From the NCBI GenBank assembly GCA_023138875.1, contig JAGLOO010000064.1, forward strand, positions 1 to 64,000: a stretch of 64,000 bases of DNA. Direction: 5' to 3'. The notes under the pieces are model-generated. The model had not been told where the DNA came from and did not search any database. It saw nothing but the letters and a program-made list of their open reading frames with translations. The number at the start of each line of letters is the position of its first letter. The first letter of the stretch is position 1. Shown piece by piece: positions 9,435 to 19,300 of this stretch. Position numbers and translations under genes: made by a program. This stretch comes from Bacteroidales bacterium. GTDB taxonomy: Bacteria; Bacteroidota; Bacteroidia; Bacteroidales; GCA-2748055.

Positions 9435-10745
9435 CTATTGGATCAGGTTTGAAACCGCATATAAAGGGATAACGGTTATTTTGCCATATTGTGAGAAATT
9501 TTCAAGGGATATCCTGATTCCCTTAGATGATTTTTTCTCATCAATAAACAGATTCAGACTCTGCATCTTCCCAGTACTACCTGATTTAACCTCAACGGGT
9601 ACGACCTGGGAATCTTGTTCTATTAAATAGTCAACCTCAGCGCTGCTCCCTCTTTTTTCCCGGTGCCAGTAATACAATTGTTTTTTTTCATGCACCTGGC
9701 TGTATTTTATCAATTCAACACCTGCAAATGCTTCAGCTATATTGCCTTTATTCATCATGTCTATGTTTTCCGCAATGATTAAATCTGTAATCCTTAATCC
9801 TGCAATTTGCTGAAAAATACCACTATCATGTAAAAGGCATTTAAACTTTTTAAAATTTACTTCAGAACCCAATGGCACTCCCTGCCCGGAAGAGTGGTAT
9901 ACTTTATAGACAAGCCCCGCCATTTCTAGCAGATTAAGGGCTTCTTTTGCCTGTGCCGGATTCGATAGGGAACCGGCCTGAGAGTAAATATATTTTCCAC
10001 CTGCCTGGCTTACTACCGAGTTCATTACTTCGCGGAGGCGTAACACCGGAATCCGTCTTTTATACTTTGCAAAATCGTCATAATAAGATGTAGCAATGTC
10101 CGATAATACATTTTGCACTGATTTCATATCAGCACTATTGCCGATGAAAGTCTTGACGGTCTCTGGCATTCCTCCAATCAACAGGAAATATCTTAAATAT
10201 TCCTTAAGTTTTCCATGGAATGCAGGATTAAGAGGATTTTCGGGTGAGGCATCCTTTTTCAATTCAATTAATGTATCCTCCTCGTTAGCCATCAGAAATT
10301 CATCAAATGACATAGGATACATATATAAAGAACGGATGCGGCCAACTCCCCAGGAAGTTAAACCGGAAAGAGCAAACTCCATCAAGGAGCCAGCTGCAAT
10401 CACATGCAATCCTGGTTTTGACTCATAAAAGAAGCGGAGCGCTTGTATAGCTTTCGAGCAGCTTTGGATTTCATCAAAGAATAAAAGAGTCTCTCCATCA
10501 ATAATTGGAATCCTAAAATAAGCAGATAAATTTGTGCAAATTCTTTCAGGGTCCAGATTCTGTTTAAAAAAACTTTGTACATCAGTATTTTTTTCAAAGT
10601 TAATTTCTACAAAATGGTTGAATTCTTTTGCCAGTTCCCTTACAATAAATGTCTTTCCTACCTGACGGGCTCCCCGTAACAGCAAAACTTTTCGATTTTC
10701 GGCTTTTTTCCAATCTAACAACGCATCTAATACTAGCCTTCTCAT
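9435..10745 (-). CDS. AAA-family P-loop ATPase with C-terminal DUF4143
   Basis: 436 residues from ATG 10745. An upstream in-frame ATG at 10790 would add MIYYYISLDYLMFLI, which lies over the repeat array and looks like non-coding sequence. Walker A is GARQVGKT (residues 25-32) and Walker B is LLFFDEIQ (acids at 91-92), followed by the sensor-like IAAGS. The C-terminal third (about 225-400) has the DUF4143 pattern, ending with the nuclease-like EVDYLIEQDSQVVPVEVKSG, which resembles PD-(D/E)XK folds. Family members are widespread orphan ATPases of unknown role in bacteria and archaea. The gene stands alone between two direct repeats, and its promoter region holds three regularly spaced repeats that could be an autoregulatory operator. 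Confidence 0.9.
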   Translation of the reverse strand: MRRLVLDALLDWKKAENRKVLLLRGARQVGKTFIVRELAKEFNHFVEINFEKNTDVQSFFKQNLDPERICTNLSAYFRIPIIDGETLLFFDEIQSCSKAIQALRFFYESKPGLHVIAAGSLMEFALSGLTSWGVGRIRSLYMYPMSFDEFLMANEEDTLIELKKDASPENPLNPAFHGKLKEYLRYFLLIGGMPETVKTFIGNSADMKSVQNVLSDIATSYYDDFAKYKRRIPVLRLREVMNSVVSQAGGKYIYSQAGSLSNPAQAKEALNLLEMAGLVYKVYHSSGQGVPLGSEVNFKKFKCLLHDSGIFQQIAGLRITDLIIAENIDMMNKGNIAEAFAGVELIKYSQVHEKKQLYYWHREKRGSSAEVDYLIEQDSQVVPVEVKSGSTGKMQSLNLFIDEKKSSKGIRISLENFSQYGKITVIPLYAVSNLIQ

Positions 10746-10754
10746 TATGAGAAA

Positions 10755-10843
10755 CATTAAATAGTCAAGGCTAATATAATAATAAATCATTTAAATATCA
10801 AAGCTAATATGACTTAAATACATTAAATAGTCAAGGCTAGAAT
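10755..10843 (-). promoter_or_regulatory. Three 23-bp direct repeats at exact 33-bp spacing upstream of the ATPase
   Basis: Units at 10755-10777, 10788-10810 and 10821-10843. Read on the minus strand, the outer two share AGCCTTGACTATTTAATG and the middle one is AGCTTTGATATTTAAATG. The outer units match at 21 of 23 positions and the middle one at about 18 of 23. Starts are 33 bp apart both times, three helical turns, so a protein would bind all three on the same DNA face. The array ends 10 bp before the ATPase start codon. Best reading: an operator/promoter array for the ATPase gene. Confidence 0.7.
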
Positions 10844-10916
10844 ACCACCCTGGAAAGACAATTTTCTCTTAATGATATGTAATATCAAAATCCAGCTAGT
10901 CCGAGATATCCGAAAA

Positions 10917-11031
10917 AAAAGAAGTTTCTCCGCCCGATTTGCCCATTTCAAAAAGCACGCCCTGTCGGACACTCTACTTTTTGAAAAGAGCAAAGGCTAC
11001 CCCTTCGAAACTTTTGCCCGCGCGCAGGAAA
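10917..11031 (+). repeat. Direct repeat copy 2 flanking the DUF4143 ATPase
   Basis: 115 bp, same orientation as the copy at 9011-9124, with one extra base and about eight substitutions. It begins after a run of A and ends CCCGCGCGCAGGAAA. The 150 bp that follow, up to the end of the small membrane-protein gene, show no gene. Confidence 0.85.
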
Positions 11032-11183
11032 ACAAGCAATTGCATCATTCACGGGACGGGTAGGATCGAGGTTTTTCGTCTGATTATACAAATCTGTCAG
11101 CCAGCGTGCATGTACCTCAGGATTTCTCCTTGCCCTTCCGGCCGTCTCATTGGTCGGTTTTTCAATTAAGCAATTAGAGTGAT

Positions 11184-11585
11184 TTATAATCTGTTGGAAA
11201 CTGGATTTTGTCTATGATGTGACTTAACTTTATTAATTGCATTATAGAACCTCAGGCCTATCTGATCAATGAGAATTATAATAAGCGCCAGAAACAGAAG
11301 TGAAGTAATTTCCTGCCAATTGTTAACGAAATAAGTATACGAGCTGGTAAGCACACCGCTGCCATTGATCCATACAAAAACACCTGCTAGTAGGGATAAA
11401 CTACCCAATACTAACCCAACTTTGAAGGATAACTCAAGTATCAATTCTCGCAGGAGAACTTTTTTCTCAAGTTTTAGGATTGTTTTCTCCGATAAACCAT
11501 GAGGAATCATTAGGTCATCATTAGATGTCAGCACATTATGTATAAGCCTGTCCAATTCGCCATTTTCTATTTGTTGCTGTGCCAT
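11184..11585 (-). CDS. Small two-TM membrane protein, putative partner of the adjacent sigma fragment
   Basis: 133 residues. A soluble, charged N-terminal half (1-50: ELDRLIHNVLTSNDDLMIP and a Lys/Glu-rich helix) is followed by two transmembrane helices at about 54-75 and 92-112, then a basic tail. It lies 46 bp downstream of an ECF sigma-factor remnant on the same strand. By position and layout it could be the anti-sigma or membrane-sensor partner of that sigma factor. There is no recognisable zinc-anti-sigma motif, so the role is inferred from context only. Confidence 0.6.
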   Translation of the reverse strand: MAQQQIENGELDRLIHNVLTSNDDLMIPHGLSEKTILKLEKKVLLRELILELSFKVGLVLGSLSLLAGVFVWINGSGVLTSSYTYFVNNWQEITSLLFLALIIILIDQIGLRFYNAINKVKSHHRQNPVSNRL

Positions 11586-11631
11586 TTCACAAATTTATTC
11601 ATTATCCATTATAAGTCATCCATTATTTCCG

Positions 11632-11928
11632 CTATATCCGGGCAAGTGTGATTAGTGTCTCACGTAACAGATTTCGTCCCCGACTGATATAGCTCTTTAC
11701 CGTACCGTCAGGCATGCCGGTCATTTCAGCAATTTCCCGATAGGAACATTCATCAAGATGGTACAGAGTAATAGCCGTACGATAAGCTGCAGGCAATTTC
11801 GTGATGGCTGTCAGTACCACCCGGTTAAGATCTTCCCTTTCGGGTTGTTTCCAGCTTATATCCGGCGAAAAGTTGAGCGCCAGCTCCTGATCGGCATCGC
11901 GGCTCTGAAAGTCTGTTTCCTTATTCTT
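11632..11928 (-). pseudogene. ECF sigma-70 factor remnant (region 4 only)
   Basis: The frame is open from an in-frame TGA at 11929-11931 to the stop at 11632. It encodes a normal C-terminal half of an ECF sigma factor: the linker (ADQELALNFSPDISW), then region 4 (LPAAYRTAITLYHLDECSYR, then AEMTGMPDGTVKSYISRGRN). Region 2, which binds core polymerase and the -10 element, is absent. The sequence upstream in all three minus frames does not encode it. An internal ATG-like start at 11820 would give only 62 residues. A sigma factor without region 2 cannot act as one. It is most likely a 5'-deleted gene, though a short DNA-binding product is conceivable. Confidence 0.75.
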
Positions 11929-11977
11929 TCATTTTGGCAGATTATCAACTCAATCTGAGCAAGAATTAAACAACAAC

Positions 11978-12020
11978 AAAAATACCCGGATATCACAAAA
12001 TGTCCGGGTATTTTTTTTTT
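11978..12020 (+). terminator. Perfect 13-bp stem terminator-like hairpin with T-run
   Basis: Arms AAAAATACCCGGA (11978-11990) and TCCGGGTATTTTT (12003-12015) around a 12-base loop, followed by more T to 12020. It would terminate transcription on the plus strand, and nearly as well on the minus strand. No intact plus-strand gene ends before it, so it may be left from a gene lost with the sigma factor's 5' end. Confidence 0.7.
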
Positions 12021-12116
12021 ACAGAGAGTAAAATTACCTCTAAAATTCAGACAACATGTATGATTAGAAAAATGACTAATTTTATTCCAATCCATAAACT
12101 ATTAACCTGATCAATC

Positions 12117-13298
12117 ATGAGACTATTATTTGTTAGTAATCGACACTCTGTAAATCACATGATGTTCTTGGCTGCATTATTATTATTTGCCCATGGCAGT
12201 TTTGCCAGAGCAGACGGCGATAATATTATCATTGGAAAAACAGTAACCATCTCTTCAGAAATTCTTGATGAAGACAGAACCATGCTGGTCTATCTCCCCC
12301 CCGGCTATGAACAGGCTACAGAAGAGTACCCTGTGCTATACCTGCTGGATGGGGAGACACATTTTTTACATGGCTCCGGCATTGTGCAGTACCTGTCACG
12401 GCTGGGATTGATTCCTCAAATGATCGTGGTCGCTATCACCAATGTGGACAGGACCAGGGATTTCTCCCCCACCCATGATCAAAGATTACCCACATCAGGG
12501 GGGGCTGAAAAGTTTTTATCATTCCTGGATAGCGAATTGATACCTCATGTGGATGAGTATTATCGCACAGCAAATTTCAGAATATTGATGGGGCATTCTT
12601 TTGGGGGAACTTTTGCCACCTTTTCACTACTCAACAATCCTGAACTTTTTAATGCTCATATAGCTATCAGCCCATACCTTCATTACGATAATAACTATCT
12701 TATAAAACAATCGAAGACAAAGTTGAAGTCAAAATACAAAACCCACAAATTCTTTTACATGACCGTTGGTTATGAGATCAATTACTTTGAACCTCTGAAA
12801 GAATTCTACACGATCCTGGAAGAGAAATCCGGAAGAACCATCGATTTCCAATATACCATTATGGAAAAGGAGGATCATGGGACCATCCCCCATCTCAGTA
12901 TCTATAATGGACTGAAATATATTTTTTCAGACTTTATCCTGCCCGAGGCAAAGATAATTGAAGGACTTGTTGCTGTAGATGCTCACTATTCAAACGTGAC
13001 AGATAAATATGGCTATACAGTTGAAGCTCCGGAGATTACCATTAATATATTGGGTTACAGATACCTGCAAAATAATGATCTGGAAAATGCCATCCATGTT
13101 TTCAAAGAGAATACAAAAAGATATCCGAAATCAGCCAATGTGTATGACAGTTTAGGCGAGGCCTACGAAAATAATGATCAAATGGATCTTGCAGAAGTCA
13201 ATTATCAAAAGGCATATGACCTGGGTATACGCAACAATGATCCAAATGCGGAAGTATTCCATACTAATTTATTGAGAGTAAGGGGTAATAAGCAGTAA
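12117..13298 (+). CDS. Secreted esterase (alpha/beta hydrolase, esterase D/Fes-like) with C-terminal TPR
   Basis: 393 residues. An N-terminal signal peptide precedes ARADG at about residue 34; an alternative start at 12159 would give a more compact signal peptide. Residues 40-285 match the putative-esterase family: RTMLVYLPPGYE, YPVLYLLDGE, and the nucleophile elbow GHSFGGTFA with Ser161. A late His is in KEDHGTIPH. Residues 310-385 hold tetratricopeptide units (NDLENAIHVFKENTKRYPKS, DSLGEAYENNDQMDLAEV). The family hydrolyses esters such as siderophore or acyl esters; the substrate here cannot be told. The TPR tail suggests a protein partner. It is transcribed alone and faces the OmpA-like gene tail to tail with a 9-bp gap. 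Confidence 0.87.
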   Translation: MRLLFVSNRHSVNHMMFLAALLLFAHGSFARADGDNIIIGKTVTISSEILDEDRTMLVYLPPGYEQATEEYPVLYLLDGETHFLHGSGIVQYLSRLGLIPQMIVVAITNVDRTRDFSPTHDQRLPTSGGAEKFLSFLDSELIPHVDEYYRTANFRILMGHSFGGTFATFSLLNNPELFNAHIAISPYLHYDNNYLIKQSKTKLKSKYKTHKFFYMTVGYEINYFEPLKEFYTILEEKSGRTIDFQYTIMEKEDHGTIPHLSIYNGLKYIFSDFILPEAKIIEGLVAVDAHYSNVTDKYGYTVEAPEITINILGYRYLQNNDLENAIHVFKENTKRYPKSANVYDSLGEAYENNDQMDLAEVNYQKAYDLGIRNNDPNAEVFHTNLLRVRGNKQ

Positions 13299-13307
13299 AT
13301 CAGAATA

Positions 13308-15458
13308 TTAATCACATGTTTTCCCGTACCACTCAAAGGTTTGAATAAACGCATCACCGTAACCCATCATATTCAGCTCCCTCAGTTTTGCCCTCGCTTC
13401 CTGGAAAGAATTGAACGCCCCAAAGGTATACCTGTAGTAATCATCCTTACAGATGTATTCCCTGATATCTTCCAGTCCCTGAAAATAGGAAAGATCTACA
13501 GGGTTGAAATCTGCCAGCAACTGGATGGTAAAGCTGTATGATTGAGAATTCCCCGGATCAATCTGGTCTTGATCGGGACGTAGATTATCCGGCACATAGA
13601 GTCCGGTGAGTCCCGCCTCGGCCGGAACCAGACCAGTGATGTGTACAACCACCTGGCGGTTCAGGTATCTTCCCAGCGGAGCATCGGTACCGTCGGGATA
13701 CTGGTTGCGGGCTATGGGAGCCGTCTCTCCCTTACCTGTTACAGAGATCCTGTCAGTATCCATCCCTTTATCCATTAGGTATTGGGCTATTTGATCAGCC
13801 CGTTGCAGGGAGAGCAGCATATTGTATTCAGAGGAACCGGCGGCATCAGCATGTCCGGTAAGTTCTATCCTGGTATCTCCATACTGCAACATGAGGCCTG
13901 CTATTTTCTCAACCTCCAGCAAGGCGGTCAAATTCAGGATATATTCATTGTGATCAAAGGGAATGCTTGTAAGTATTTCTGTAGATGTTGGTACCGGGGC
14001 CGGAGGAACCAATATGTTTTCTTCCACCTGTTTATTCAGCACCTCCTCAATCTGGTCGGTGACCGGTGGTTCAATTGCCTTGGCAGCTGTTGTGATCTCA
14101 TGTGGTTCAACAACCACAGCAACTGTAGTGGTTTCCGGTTTCTCAGTGACAATCTCACCTGCAACCGGCTCTTCCGGCTCCAGTTCGATGACCATGTTAA
14201 TGGTGTTTGTAGTTGGATCAGATTCTCTCCGGACCGCATAATAACCCTCCAGCTCATCCCATCCGGGATTGAAAAAGAGATTTTTTCCTGTGTTGTTTAC
14301 AGGGTAACCCAGGTTTTGAGGCTCCCCCCACGTGCCATCCTCGCTCAACTCTGAAAAATAGATATCCACCCCCCCGATGGAGGCATGTCCCTGCGAAGAG
14401 AAAAAGAGAATTGAATCATCACCGGATATAAACGGAGTATGTTCCTCATACGTGGTATTAATGACCTGGCCAAGGTTAGTAGCAACGCCCCATACGCCTT
14501 CAGCATCCTTTCTGGACATATAGATATCAAAGCTACCAAAACCGCTCCTCCGGTCACTGGTGAAATAGAGCGTATTCCCATCTTTTGAGATGCTGGCATG
14601 GGTTTCGGAGGTTCTGCCGTTGATATTAGAACCCAGAGGTTCTGCTTCCGACCAGCGGCCACCTTCAAACCTGGATACAAAAACGTCCGAATGGGAGTAA
14701 AACTGGTGTACCAGGTACAGATCTTTTCCATCGTATGAAAGGCTCACCGGATATGTCTCTCCGACCATGCCTATTTCACTGTTGATTACCCTGGGTCTGG
14801 ACCACAATCTGCCACTCCGTGTGGTTATCATTATTTTCTTATCTGAAGGGTAATCAACAAGAAAGATCAGGATGTTGCCATCACCTGAGATCACCGGATT
14901 ATTACATGAAGGCAATTCATCATCAAAATGATCAAGGACACTCTGGAACTCAAAGGAGGGAGGATTGCCCACTACCTTTTCTGCCCTTCCGCAGGCCTGG
15001 ATCTGCAGACCGGCATATTCCAGCTGCCGGGGATCTTCATCAATTCCCGCGTCCATGTATTGTTCATAATTCCGGACGGCATTATCAAAATCATTGTGCA
15101 GATGATAGGCCTGTCCAAGTAAAAAATAGGTCAGCACAGGTGCGCCAAGCTCTTTATGGGAACGCTCCTTGTAGGACTGGGTTACACCCGTTACAGCTTC
15201 CTTGAGGTAAGTAATAGCCTGCTGCTCACTACCGGGGATATTCAGGCAGCAGGCACCACAATGGAACAGAATATTGCTGTTGCCCGGATCAAGCGTAAGC
15301 AGGTTCTTGTACCTGTTGAATGCTTCTTCATAAAATTCGGTCTGGTAAAGGTACTCCGCATCGAAAAAGATCCGTTTGAATTCTTTAGAATGTTGTCCGC
15401 TGACAGCCACTGCAGCTGTCAGGAACATGAACATGAAAAACTTTCTGAATATCATCAT
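13308..15458 (-). CDS. OmpA-family protein with TPR and PD40 repeats
   Basis: 716 residues. Signal peptide 1-22 (ending VSGQ); TPR-like helices at about 28-150 (AEYLYQTEFYEEAFNRYKNL); WD40-like PD40 repeats at about 185-400 (ISKDGNTLYFTSDRRSGFGS, DDSILFFSSQGHASIGGVDI); a Pro/Glu/Val-rich linker at 420-490; an OmpA C-terminal peptidoglycan-binding domain at about 500-612 (ELTGHADAAGSSEYN, LSLQRADQIAQYLMDKGMD, NRQVVVHITG). A final domain at 630-716 (YSFTIQLLADF...YYRYTFGAFNSFQEA) resembles a SPOR or sporulation-related fold. In Bacteroidota this layout belongs to cell-envelope proteins, some of them linked to T9SS and gliding (PorE type). Role inferred: envelope anchoring to peptidoglycan. Confidence 0.88.
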   Translation of the reverse strand: MMIFRKFFMFMFLTAAVAVSGQHSKEFKRIFFDAEYLYQTEFYEEAFNRYKNLLTLDPGNSNILFHCGACCLNIPGSEQQAITYLKEAVTGVTQSYKERSHKELGAPVLTYFLLGQAYHLHNDFDNAVRNYEQYMDAGIDEDPRQLEYAGLQIQACGRAEKVVGNPPSFEFQSVLDHFDDELPSCNNPVISGDGNILIFLVDYPSDKKIMITTRSGRLWSRPRVINSEIGMVGETYPVSLSYDGKDLYLVHQFYSHSDVFVSRFEGGRWSEAEPLGSNINGRTSETHASISKDGNTLYFTSDRRSGFGSFDIYMSRKDAEGVWGVATNLGQVINTTYEEHTPFISGDDSILFFSSQGHASIGGVDIYFSELSEDGTWGEPQNLGYPVNNTGKNLFFNPGWDELEGYYAVRRESDPTTNTINMVIELEPEEPVAGEIVTEKPETTTVAVVVEPHEITTAAKAIEPPVTDQIEEVLNKQVEENILVPPAPVPTSTEILTSIPFDHNEYILNLTALLEVEKIAGLMLQYGDTRIELTGHADAAGSSEYNMLLSLQRADQIAQYLMDKGMDTDRISVTGKGETAPIARNQYPDGTDAPLGRYLNRQVVVHITGLVPAEAGLTGLYVPDNLRPDQDQIDPGNSQSYSFTIQLLADFNPVDLSYFQGLEDIREYICKDDYYRYTFGAFNSFQEARAKLRELNMMGYGDAFIQTFEWYGKTCD

Positions 15459-15538
15459 AAGGTAAATATAAAGGATAACCGGATTGATCAGTAAGACTTT
15501 TATCCACAGAGTTTTCTAACTGATGACCCGGCAGATAG

Positions 15539-16273
15539 TTACTGCAGCTCTCTGATCCTTACTTCAATATCCTTTTCATCCTTCAAAAGTTCGACCAGTT
15601 TCTCCGGATCGGTATTTCCGTAATGATACGGGTAAAGAATGGCGGGCCGCAGCGCCAGGGCCACATCGGCCACCATTTCCGGGGTCATGGTATAGGGGAG
15701 GTTCATGGGAAGAAAAGCAATCTTAACATCTGTCAGTGCCTTTAATTCCGGAACATTCTCCGTATCGCCTCCGATCAACACATTGGTGGTTCCAAATGAC
15801 AGCAAATAGGCATTTCCCTCTCCTTTAGGATGGTAGGGTTCACCATTGGATCTCTTGTGTTTTATGTTGTAGGCCGGATATGCTTCAATCCCGACCCCAA
15901 GAATGGTCTCCATTTGATTGTTGCTCATTACGGTAGCCTCGAAATCCTCAAACTGGTCAAAGCAGGACTGAGTCATCACCACCCTTGTATCACTTTTCAA
16001 GATGTGGTTGATGGCTGTCGGGTCCAGGTGATCACCGTGCTGGTGGGTGACAAGGATCAGGTCTGCATCAGGCAAGGTGGCATAATCAGCCTCACGCATG
16101 GTGGGATCGATATGGATCACCAGGTCATTGAATTTGAACATAAGGGTCCCGTGTCCAACAAAGAACATTTCAAGGTCACCTTTGGATGTTTTTACCACAT
16201 CGCTTGACAATTGCCCATGGGTTTGGCTCAAACAGGCTGCACTTATAGCCATCATTAGAACTAAAGATTTCAT
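15539..16273 (-). CDS. Secreted metallo-beta-lactamase-fold hydrolase (UlaG-like)
   Basis: 244 residues with a signal peptide (1-20, ending THGQ). The metal-binding signature is LVTHQHGDHLD, with later ligands in LIGGDTENV and YPYHYGNTDPE. The whole length fits the short L-ascorbate-6-phosphate-lactonase-like branch of the MBL fold, which includes many periplasmic enzymes of unknown substrate. The final segment (KLVELLKDEKDIEVRIREL) is typical of this branch. It lies 41 bp after the RND permease start on the same strand side but reads separately, with its own ATG. Substrate unknown. Confidence 0.85.
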   Translation of the reverse strand: MKSLVLMMAISAACLSQTHGQLSSDVVKTSKGDLEMFFVGHGTLMFKFNDLVIHIDPTMREADYATLPDADLILVTHQHGDHLDPTAINHILKSDTRVVMTQSCFDQFEDFEATVMSNNQMETILGVGIEAYPAYNIKHKRSNGEPYHPKGEGNAYLLSFGTTNVLIGGDTENVPELKALTDVKIAFLPMNLPYTMTPEMVADVALALRPAILYPYHYGNTDPEKLVELLKDEKDIEVRIRELQ

Positions 16274-16314
16274 GGTATTGGATTTAAGTTTTCCTGCAAG
16301 TTAAAGCGAAGATT

Positions 16315-19300
16315 TCAATCTGTCAACTCCCGGTTTTTTTCAAGCAATTTATAGAAGACCGGAACCAGCACAAGTGTAAGCAGGGTGGAAACCAGCAATC
16401 CGCCTATAATGGTCCAGCCCAAAGGAGCCCATAATGTTCCTCCCCGAAGGGTGAGTGGCAGCAGTCCCCCAATGGTGGTGAAAGCAGTGAGTACGATGGG
16501 AGTCAGCCTGGTCTCGGCCGCCAGCTGCAATGCATCATTCAAAGGTTCACCCCTGCTTCTCAGTTTATTGATATAGTCCACCAGGATGATGGAGTTATTC
16601 ACCACAATTCCCACCAGGCTGGTGAGGCCTATAAAAGCAGTAAAGGAAAACGTGTTCCCCGTAATCCACAGTGCCCAGATCATCCCGGTTACCGCAAAAG
16701 GGATGGCCAAAAATACGATGAATGGTTGTTTGAAGGACCTGAATTGCAGAACAAGAACAGACAAAATGGAGATCACTGCAATCAAAACCGCATTGGTCAT
16801 GCCTCCAAAAGATTCTGTCCGGCTTTCCAGTTCACCGCCAATCTTATAGCTGTAGCCGGCTGGCATGGGGTAATGCTCCAGTTTCTCGATGATAGGTTCA
16901 ATCACTTCATCCAGTGTAAAACCGGTTTCAATATCTGCCAGTATCTCGGCGGTACGCTCCAGGTCAAACCTCCTGATGGCGCTGGGTACCTGTTGAAGTT
17001 TTAAATCCACAAATTGTTTCATCTGGATCTGCTTCCCTGAAATGGATGATACATAGATCTTATCCAGGTCCTCAACCCTGAAATTCCCGCCATGATCCAT
17101 CTTTAATACGATCTGGTATTCCTCTCCTGATTTATCCCGGAATTTCGATATCCCGATTCCGGAAACAGCAGTACGAATGGTCCGGTCGATCTCGATGACC
17201 GGGACACCAAGCATGTTTGCCTTTTCCTTATTGATGTCGAAAAGAAGCTCTGTGTTGGTTTTTACAAATTGATTTTCAACATTGATCGCACCTGGTTGCT
17301 CCCGAATTAAACTTTCCACATCGGCCGAGATCTCTTTCAATACATCAAGGTCCTCCCCGTTCAAATAGATCTGGACCGGAGCATCATATGGAGGCCCCTG
17401 TTCGAATTCCTTAACCCTGATACGAGCTCCGGGGTATTGATCAAACTCCTTTCTTAACCCGTACAACACCTCTGCAAAAGATTCAGGGGTATACCTGTAA
17501 AGCTCAACATAGATTTCAGCAAATCTGGTATCATACCGCCTTGGGAGCACATTATAATAGATCTGCGGATTGCCATGACCCACATTGGTGGCGTAATACT
17601 TCACTTCCGGCATTGTATCAAGCACACCCTCCATATAGCGGGCTACCTGATCGGTTCGATCAAGATTGGATCCTTCAGGAAGTGTGGCCCGGATCATCAG
17701 ACTGGGCTGTTCTGCTTTAGGAAAAAAGCTGATACCCACATACCGGAACATCCATAGTGAACCCAACAGAAAAACAACCGCAAGCACCACTGTTATGACT
17801 GGTCTTCCCAGGGCAAACTTCAGGCTCGATCTGAATGGTTTTTCAATGACCCATCTGAGCAACCACCTTACTCCACGGATCTTTTCCGGATTCTTTCCAC
17901 GTTCTCTGAACAACCTGCTGGTAATGACCGGAGTAAATGTAAGTGCGATCAACAGGGATATGGTCAGTGTGATCATGATGGTCACGGGCATCGACTTTAT
18001 AAATGCACCAGTCATATAGGGCATGGCTGCGATGGGCACAAATGCCAGGATGGTGGTAAGTGTGGCGGTAATAACCGGCCATCCGATCTCGGAAGCTGCC
18101 AGAATGGATGCCTCCTTCCTGTTATGCCCCTTGTTGATAAACCGGTTAATGTTCTCAACCATCACAATGGAGTTATCCACCAGCATCCCCAGTGCCACTA
18201 CAAGTGCACCTATGGAGATCTGCTGCAATCCAAATCCGGCCATATCTACAAACCCCAGTCCAATGGTGAGTGACAACGGAATTGCTATGACCACAACGAT
18301 GGACGAACGAAAACCCAGTGAAAGGAAAATAACCAGTCCCACCAGGATGATCCCCTGCAGAAGATTCATAAGAAAACCATTGATCCTGTTCCTGACTGTT
18401 GAGGGCTGGTCATGAATAACCTCAAGATCCATTCCTTCAGGCAATTCATCCCTGAATGATTCGATCAATGGCACCAGTTCATCGGATGTCTGCAACACAT
18501 TCAATCCCTCCTTCTGACTGATCCCGATAAAGATGGAGCGAAGTCCTCCTCCTTCATCGCGGATCATCCGTTTGGAACCGAACCTGGTCAGGTAATTCTG
18601 CTCCTCATAACCAAATTCCACCAGGGCAATATCCCTGAGGTAGATGAGCCTTCCCCGGTATGAGTTTACCACGGTGTTCCTGATCTCATCAAGATCCTGG
18701 TATGATCCGGAAGATTTGACGCTCAGACTGCTTGAACCGATCTTCACGTCCCCGCCGGGTATATTCACATTGTTGCTCTCAATGGCACGGGTGACCAGCT
18801 CGAACGAAGTATTGACCATGGCCATCTTCTCAAAGTCCAGATGGATGTGGATCTCCTGGTCGGGCAGTCCATACAGCTTTACCTCCCTGATGCTCCTGAT
18901 CTTCTTAATCTTTTTACGAAATTGTTCTGCTTCCTGCTCAAGTTCGGCAAATAGTGCAGTTTCGGAGATGAGAGCCAGTTGCATCATGGCCATATCAGCG
19001 ATGCTCCATTGCCACATCTCAAGCTGCATAACATCTTCCGGAAGAGAACTGCGAATGCTGTTTACCTGCTGGACCACCTCGTCAAATTTCTCATCGGGAT
19101 CAGTATTGAAATCAAACTCTACAGACACTACAGCAAGTCCATCCCTTACATTTGTGATGATTTCATCGATGTCTTCAAGCTCATTGAGTGCCTCCTCCAA
19201 TGGAAGTGCCACCATTTGCTCAATATCCATAGGACTTGCCCCGGGCATCAAAACAATGATGGAAGAACCGGGCACCGATATTTCCGGGTTTTCAGTTCGC

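Noticed and set aside
9106..9630. Plus-strand open frame of 174 codons
   Set aside because: It begins inside the 114-bp repeat, crosses a hairpin and overlaps the 3' end of the ATPase gene; the product has no family features.
11856..12095. Minus-strand frame as possible region 2 of the sigma factor
   Set aside because: The product (Cys-rich, with a hairpin-encoded segment) has no resemblance to sigma region 2 and is in a different frame.
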